Source: JAEZKC01 sp046538945 (GTDB lineage: Bacteria > Fibrobacterota > Chitinivibrionia > Chitinivibrionales > Chitinispirillaceae). From it: a stretch of DNA of 17,715 bases. This document shows positions 14,191 through 17,715 of the stretch, piece after piece. Below the pieces are notes generated by a model. That model saw only the letters and a list, made by a program, of their open reading frames with translations. It was not told where the DNA came from and made no database searches. The translations under genes and the position numbers were made by a program. Numbering within the stretch: position 1 is the first letter of the stretch; every line of letters begins with the position of its first letter. The stretch covers positions 1 through 17,715 of the forward strand of contig JBKHHW010000056.1 in NCBI GenBank assembly GCA_046538945.1. The letters are read 5' to 3'.

Positions 14191-15040
14191 AACCTTAGCC
14201 ATTATGAGTCTGGTAGTAGTGTCCTGTTCGCTGGTTGAGCCTGTGCCGGAAGATCGATTCACTTTCTGCACTGCAGATGTGGGGCAGGGGCTAAGTCAGT
14301 TTGGAATCAGAAATGGAAAGGCGGTTGTATGGGATATGGGGCCTGGGAATAAGTATTCCCAGTGGCAGAACGCCTATATCAGTTTGGGGCGCCCGTCTGT
14401 TGAGATTGTTTTCATCTCGCACAGCGATGAGGATCACCTGGGAGGGCTTTCAGGGCTGGATGCCGATTTTGACTGGAGTGGTCGGCTGGTAACTTCCCCT
14501 TTTGAGGACACGGCCAAAATAAGAAGCAGGTCAGGGGAGTGGAGTGAAAACATCCGTTTTGAGTTCTGTTTTCAAAATGATACGCTCAGGCTGCTGGATT
14601 CAGTACTTATCATCTGTTTGTGGCCCCCTGAGGAGATCGGGGTGCCTTTGCCGCTGGATGGTGCGGACAGAAACCGCTACAGTCTGGTGTTTATGGTTGA
14701 GCATGGGGCCGATAGGGTGTTGATTACATCTGATATCGATTCGTGGGCTCAGAGAAGGATAGCGAAGGAATACACGAACAGTTTGAGTGCACAGGTTATG
14801 ATCGCTCCCCATCACGGAAGCGCCGGTTCGGTCTATTCGACTTTTTTTGGGTATGTGGCCCCGAGTCTGGCAGTGTTTTCCTGCGGTGAGGACAATCCCT
14901 ATGGGCATCCCTCAGAGGAGATGATGAATCAGTTTCTTCTGCAGGGAATCGATATGCTTTTCACATTTGTGCAGGGGAATGTGGTGCTGGAGAGTAATGG
15001 GTATTATTGGGGCAGAGGGAATGCGGGAATGGGGGAGTGA
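14153..15040 (+). CDS. ComEC-type metallo-beta-lactamase-fold hydrolase, lipoprotein
   Basis: 295 residues from ATG 14153 (AAGGGTGGG just upstream); TTG 14135 is an alternative. The N-terminus ends in lipobox VVSC with lipidated Cys25, so the enzyme is predicted to be anchored in the envelope. The rest is the MBL domain found at the C-terminus of ComEC/Rec2: DVGQG (42-46), metal motif SHSDEDHLGG (His90, Asp92, Asp94, His95), NRYSLV (~174), TSDID with Asp194, APHHGS (His220-His221) and a final YGHPS (His252). All metal ligands are present, so it should be an active phosphodiesterase or nuclease. In ComEC this domain is thought to degrade the non-transported DNA strand. Here it lacks the competence membrane channel and sits alone, overlapping the barrel gene by 38 bases. 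A role in extracellular or periplasmic DNA processing is inference. Confidence 0.85.
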   Translation: MFNFGEHQAFCFRTLAIMSLVVVSCSLVEPVPEDRFTFCTADVGQGLSQFGIRNGKAVVWDMGPGNKYSQWQNAYISLGRPSVEIVFISHSDEDHLGGLSGLDADFDWSGRLVTSPFEDTAKIRSRSGEWSENIRFEFCFQNDTLRLLDSVLIICLWPPEEIGVPLPLDGADRNRYSLVFMVEHGADRVLITSDIDSWAQRRIAKEYTNSLSAQVMIAPHHGSAGSVYSTFFGYVAPSLAVFSCGEDNPYGHPSEEMMNQFLLQGIDMLFTFVQGNVVLESNGYYWGRGNAGMGE

Positions 15041-15044
15041 GGGG

Positions 15045-15260
15045 CATGGCGGATAACGGATATCTCACGCAGAGCTACAGAGAGCGCAGAAAAGAAATGT
15101 GAAGCCAAAAAATATACTTAATACCAGTCGATCCCAGGCAGAAGCTCGACCGTAAGGGAGTGAGCCTACACTATGACAGACCCGACTTATCGGCATTCAG
15201 TTGTGAGTGGGCAGGTCAGCGGAAAATACTTGGGAAAACAGATGACGGATACAGATAATC
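15045..15260. repeat. Degenerate intergenic repeat block B
   Basis: After the ComEC-like gene come GGCGGATAACGG (15048-15059), then a CTCACGCAGAGCTACAGAGAGCGCAGAA-type stretch (15064-15091) made of overlapping CAGAG/CGCAGA words, then TCCCAGGCA ... CGTAAGGGAG (about 15132-15161) and ACAGATGACGGATACAGATAA (15238-15258). The order of the first, third and last words matches block A (3530-3790). No gene is visible in 15041-15361; the segment before the kinase start holds a promoter. Confidence 0.5.
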
Positions 15261-15271
15261 AGAGGTAAACG

Positions 15272-15300
15272 TTGATCCATGAACGTTGAACAGTTATACT
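15272..15300 (+). promoter_or_regulatory. Sigma-70-like promoter for the hybrid kinase gene
   Basis: TTGATC (15272-15277) and TATACT (15295-15300) are separated by 17 bases. Transcription would begin near 15307, leaving a ~55-base leader before ATG 15362. Two copies of AACGTTGA (15269-15276 and 15283-15290), 14 bases apart, cover the -35 and spacer and could bind a regulator. Confidence 0.55.
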
Positions 15301-15361
15301 ATTAATGAGCCATATTGTAGTCACTACCTTCTCTATTATTTTAAACAGCTCAGGTGATCCG

Positions 15362-17464
15362 ATGAATGAAAAAGAGATGCAGAAAGAGACCTGCGATACC
15401 CGTTCGGTAATGAACGCCGATGTGCATGCGGCAAAGCAGCTTTGCTGGATACGCTTGGGGGCAGCTCTTATCAGTGGAGTGCTTTCCATTTTTTACTTTC
15501 TGCTTGAGAGCACGACACTGTATTCCTTTAGTATCCAGTTTGCATCAAGCGTTGCGTTGGCGCTTTACAGCTCTGGATACCTTTTCTATGTTCAGCAGCG
15601 GGTCCGCAGTGCCGCTGTTCCTTATGTGCTGTCTTTTCTGGATATACTGGTGGTCACGAGTTTTCTTTGGTCCTGTCAGGTAGAAAACAACGATTCCGCC
15701 TTTCTGCCAGGGACCGTCTTCGGTGCATATCTTCTGGTGATACTTTTCACAGCTCTTCATCCGAGGCTCTTTCTGAGTCTATGCTGCGGTGCTGTAATAA
15801 TGGTGGTTTATTCTCTCATGAATTACAGTACTGTTTCTTTTCCAGATCTTTCCACCAAGCTTGTTCTGTTTCTGATGGTTTCAGTTCTCAGTGCGGTGGT
15901 TTCCATTAACAACTACCGCACACTGATGAAGGAGGTCTCCTCCGATGTGCGTTACCACAACCTGGTTCACAGACTTCCCGAAATGATTTTCACTCTCGAT
16001 ACAAATGGTAATGTCTTGTGGGCAAATTCCGCCAGTTATTCTCTTATGGGTCTTCCTGCGCAGGTGTTTGTCGGGAAGAATATCAAGAGTTTCCTGATGC
16101 GTCCGGAGGGTTTCAGACTCGATTCAAAGGGGCTGAAGGGAACTTTTGAGATGCAGGATGCAAACAAGAACCACAAATTTGTCGACTGTATTCTTCAGTA
16201 TTCCACCGGAGATTGCTCCCAGCCCGTTTTCGAGGGGATAATGTCTGATGTAACCGACCGGGAACTGGCCATTTCGCAGCGGGAAGAGATGGTGAACAGG
16301 TTGTTTCAGTATCAGAAGATGGAATCACTGGGTACTCTGGCGAGTGGAATGGCTCACGATTTTAACAATATTCTGCAGACTGTGAAGGACATCACCGCAA
16401 TGGTCTCGAGGCAGAGTTCGGAGGTGGAAACAAAGCGCAAAATGGAGCTTATCGATGAGACGATTTCGGATGCCAAGTTTTTGGTTTCGGAGCTTTTCGC
16501 CTTGGGGCGCAAGAAACTGTTCGATCACAGAGCTGTCAATCTCAACGAGTTGGTTAGGAACCTTGTTCCGCATTACAGAGGGCAGCTGGGCGAGAGGTAC
16601 GATATCCAGTTCAGGGAGTGCTCCCATGAATGCTGGGTTCAGGGAGACCCCGATTATCTAAAAAGAGTGTTTCAGAATCTGTTCGGAAATGCCAGAGATG
16701 CGATGCCGGAAGGCGGAACTATAACGGTCAGTCTGCAACCAGAGGTGGACAAGGAAGAGTCGGGAACGGTCGTGATGCGGGTGAGTGATATGGGGACCGG
16801 AATACCTGCGGAACTGCGGGAGAAAATTTTTGATCCTTTCTTTTCTACCAAAAAACCAGGAAAGGGAACTGGATTGGGTCTCGCGCTCGTTCGCAGAATT
16901 ATCATGCTTCATAATGGAAATGTGTTTGTCGAAAAGAGCTGTTCCACCGGGACGGTGTTCCGGATAGAGCTGCCGCTAAGTGCTCCTGCAAATCCGCGGG
17001 GCAAAATGGAGGCTCAGAAAATTGTCGACCGGCAGAGCTGTACAGTTCTTCTGCTTGATGATGATCCGAAAATCAGGGATGTGCTGAAATTCTTCTTGGG
17101 AGAGTTCCGTTATCCCGTATGCGAGGCATCCAACTGTGACGAAGCAAAGGTTGAACTGGCTCGCAATGTTGAGGAGTGTAGAGTCCTCATCATGGATTGG
17201 AATCTTGGAAACGATGATCCTGCCCAGGTGATCCGTTCTTTGCGTTCGATCAGAGAGGATTTGGCGGTGATAGTGGTCAGCGGTTATCCCCCTCAGCAGA
17301 AGAAAATAGATCTGTTAGGCATCCAGAAATGGTTCACCAAGCCGTATGATAAATTTCTGCTTGATCTGGAGATTCAGAAGGTTCTCAACCAGATGAATTC
17401 CACAATGGGAAAAGGAAAAGATAAAGTGTCTGCTGCACTGTCATCGAAAACAACAGAGCGCTAG
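15362..17464 (+). CDS. Hybrid sensor histidine kinase (multi-TM - PAS - HisKA - HATPase_c - REC)
   Basis: 700 residues from ATG 15362 (AGGTGAT just upstream; an in-frame ATG at 15305 sits at the predicted transcription start). About six hydrophobic helices fill residues ~27-182, with very short loops, so sensing is within or near the membrane. A PAS domain follows (~199-300: HRLPEMIFTLDTNGNVLWAN ... VTDRE). The DHp has His332 in SGMAHDFNNIL, the subtype usual for hybrid kinases. The ATPase domain has the N box (GNARDAMPEG, Asn443), G1 (SDMGTGIP, Asp476), F box (FDPFFSTK) and G2 (GTGLGL, 502-507). The C-terminal receiver has the acidic LLLDDDP, phosphoacceptor Asp612 in LIMDWNL and Lys660 in FTKPY. 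All catalytic residues are present. No output regulator is adjacent; phosphate presumably flows from the receiver to a separate phosphotransfer protein. Confidence 0.92.
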   Translation: MNEKEMQKETCDTRSVMNADVHAAKQLCWIRLGAALISGVLSIFYFLLESTTLYSFSIQFASSVALALYSSGYLFYVQQRVRSAAVPYVLSFLDILVVTSFLWSCQVENNDSAFLPGTVFGAYLLVILFTALHPRLFLSLCCGAVIMVVYSLMNYSTVSFPDLSTKLVLFLMVSVLSAVVSINNYRTLMKEVSSDVRYHNLVHRLPEMIFTLDTNGNVLWANSASYSLMGLPAQVFVGKNIKSFLMRPEGFRLDSKGLKGTFEMQDANKNHKFVDCILQYSTGDCSQPVFEGIMSDVTDRELAISQREEMVNRLFQYQKMESLGTLASGMAHDFNNILQTVKDITAMVSRQSSEVETKRKMELIDETISDAKFLVSELFALGRKKLFDHRAVNLNELVRNLVPHYRGQLGERYDIQFRECSHECWVQGDPDYLKRVFQNLFGNARDAMPEGGTITVSLQPEVDKEESGTVVMRVSDMGTGIPAELREKIFDPFFSTKKPGKGTGLGLALVRRIIMLHNGNVFVEKSCSTGTVFRIELPLSAPANPRGKMEAQKIVDRQSCTVLLLDDDPKIRDVLKFFLGEFRYPVCEASNCDEAKVELARNVEECRVLIMDWNLGNDDPAQVIRSLRSIREDLAVIVVSGYPPQQKKIDLLGIQKWFTKPYDKFLLDLEIQKVLNQMNSTMGKGKDKVSAALSSKTTER

Positions 17465-17681
17465 CGTTCACTGGTCGTTCGAAATTGGCATTCTCCACTA
17501 GTCCTATACACGTGTTCCCCGGAGTTTCTTGAGCAGGTTCGCTTATTACCAGCAGGTACCGTGACGGCCTGATCCGTTCAGAAAACGAGACCGGAGGAGA
17601 AGGTTGATCCAGAATATTATATCCGAACCGCTCCTTGGTGATTTCCCTTAGGCTATTCGAGGAGTACATGGAAAAACACAT
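17385..17681 (-). pseudogene. Probable decayed N-terminal fragment of an SRAP (YedK/HMCES-like) gene
   Basis: A minus-strand frame opens MCFSMYSSNSLREITKERFG, then SERIRPSRYLLVIS and CIGLV. This order fits the SRAP start: catalytic Cys2 after Met1, an xxRFG helix, an xxIxPxxxxLVI strand where intact proteins have YNIAPTQ...VI, and a GLV/GLIP strand where they have RWGLIP. Some key residues differ (Asn and Ala of NIAP, Trp of WGL). Similarity seems to end near 17470; the frame then crosses antisense into the kinase 3' end and stops at 17385. Intact SRAPs are ~200-230 residues and also need Asn, Glu and His residues missing here. No ribosome binding site is evident. Either a relic or chance; the remaining 17465-17715 shows nothing else. 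Confidence 0.3.
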
Positions 17682-17715
17682 CTGATGTTTTTCAGTGCGG
17701 AAGCAGTACTGAAGG

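Noticed and set aside
1..17715. CRISPR arrays, tRNA or rRNA genes
   Set aside because: No evenly spaced direct repeats, cloverleaf-like segments or conserved rRNA stretches were seen on either strand.

Overview
This is a chromosomal window from a Gram-negative bacterium. Evidence for an outer membrane is strong: two outer-membrane beta-barrel proteins, several signal peptides and two lipoproteins. A secreted multidomain glycosidase ends in a Por/type IX-like sorting domain, and a TonB-like AgmX/PglI domain sits next to a CsgG/LpoB-like domain. Together these suggest the Fibrobacterota/Chitinivibrionia or a related FCB-type lineage. That assignment is inference from domain content; there is no rRNA or marker gene here.

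Layout. (1) 1-2700: the start of an unknown minus-strand gene runs off the left edge. Next is a 3'-truncated REP-associated tyrosine transposase (RAYT) that ends in a REP-like palindrome, convergent with a secreted GH5-type glycosidase. (2) 2880-6670, plus strand: a histidine phosphatase, an intergenic repeat block, a MATE exporter, and a free-standing condensation-domain acyltransferase. (3) 6879-7772, minus strand: a CsgG/LpoB-like + AgmX/PglI fusion. (4) 12396-8148, minus strand: a probable three-gene operon of a type Vd patatin autotransporter, a membrane sensor with HAMP and a phosphoacceptor DHp domain but no kinase catalytic domain, and a TPR/coiled-coil lipoprotein whose start overlaps the sensor stop by 4 bases. 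(5) 12526-15040, plus strand, divergent from the operon: a beta-barrel protein overlapping a ComEC-type metallo-beta-lactamase-fold lipoprotein. (6) A second intergenic repeat block, then a complete hybrid histidine kinase (15362-17464). (7) At the right edge on the minus strand, what looks like a decayed N-terminal piece of an SRAP (YedK/HMCES) gene.

How the genes work together. Most of the window concerns the cell envelope and signalling. The patatin/DHp-sensor/lipoprotein operon and the barrel/ComEC-like pair are the two gene sets most likely to be under-described systems. The gaps of more than 300 bases (3515-3885, 7773-8147, 15041-15361) hold degenerate copies of an intergenic repeat family rather than genes. 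No tRNA, rRNA or CRISPR array was seen.
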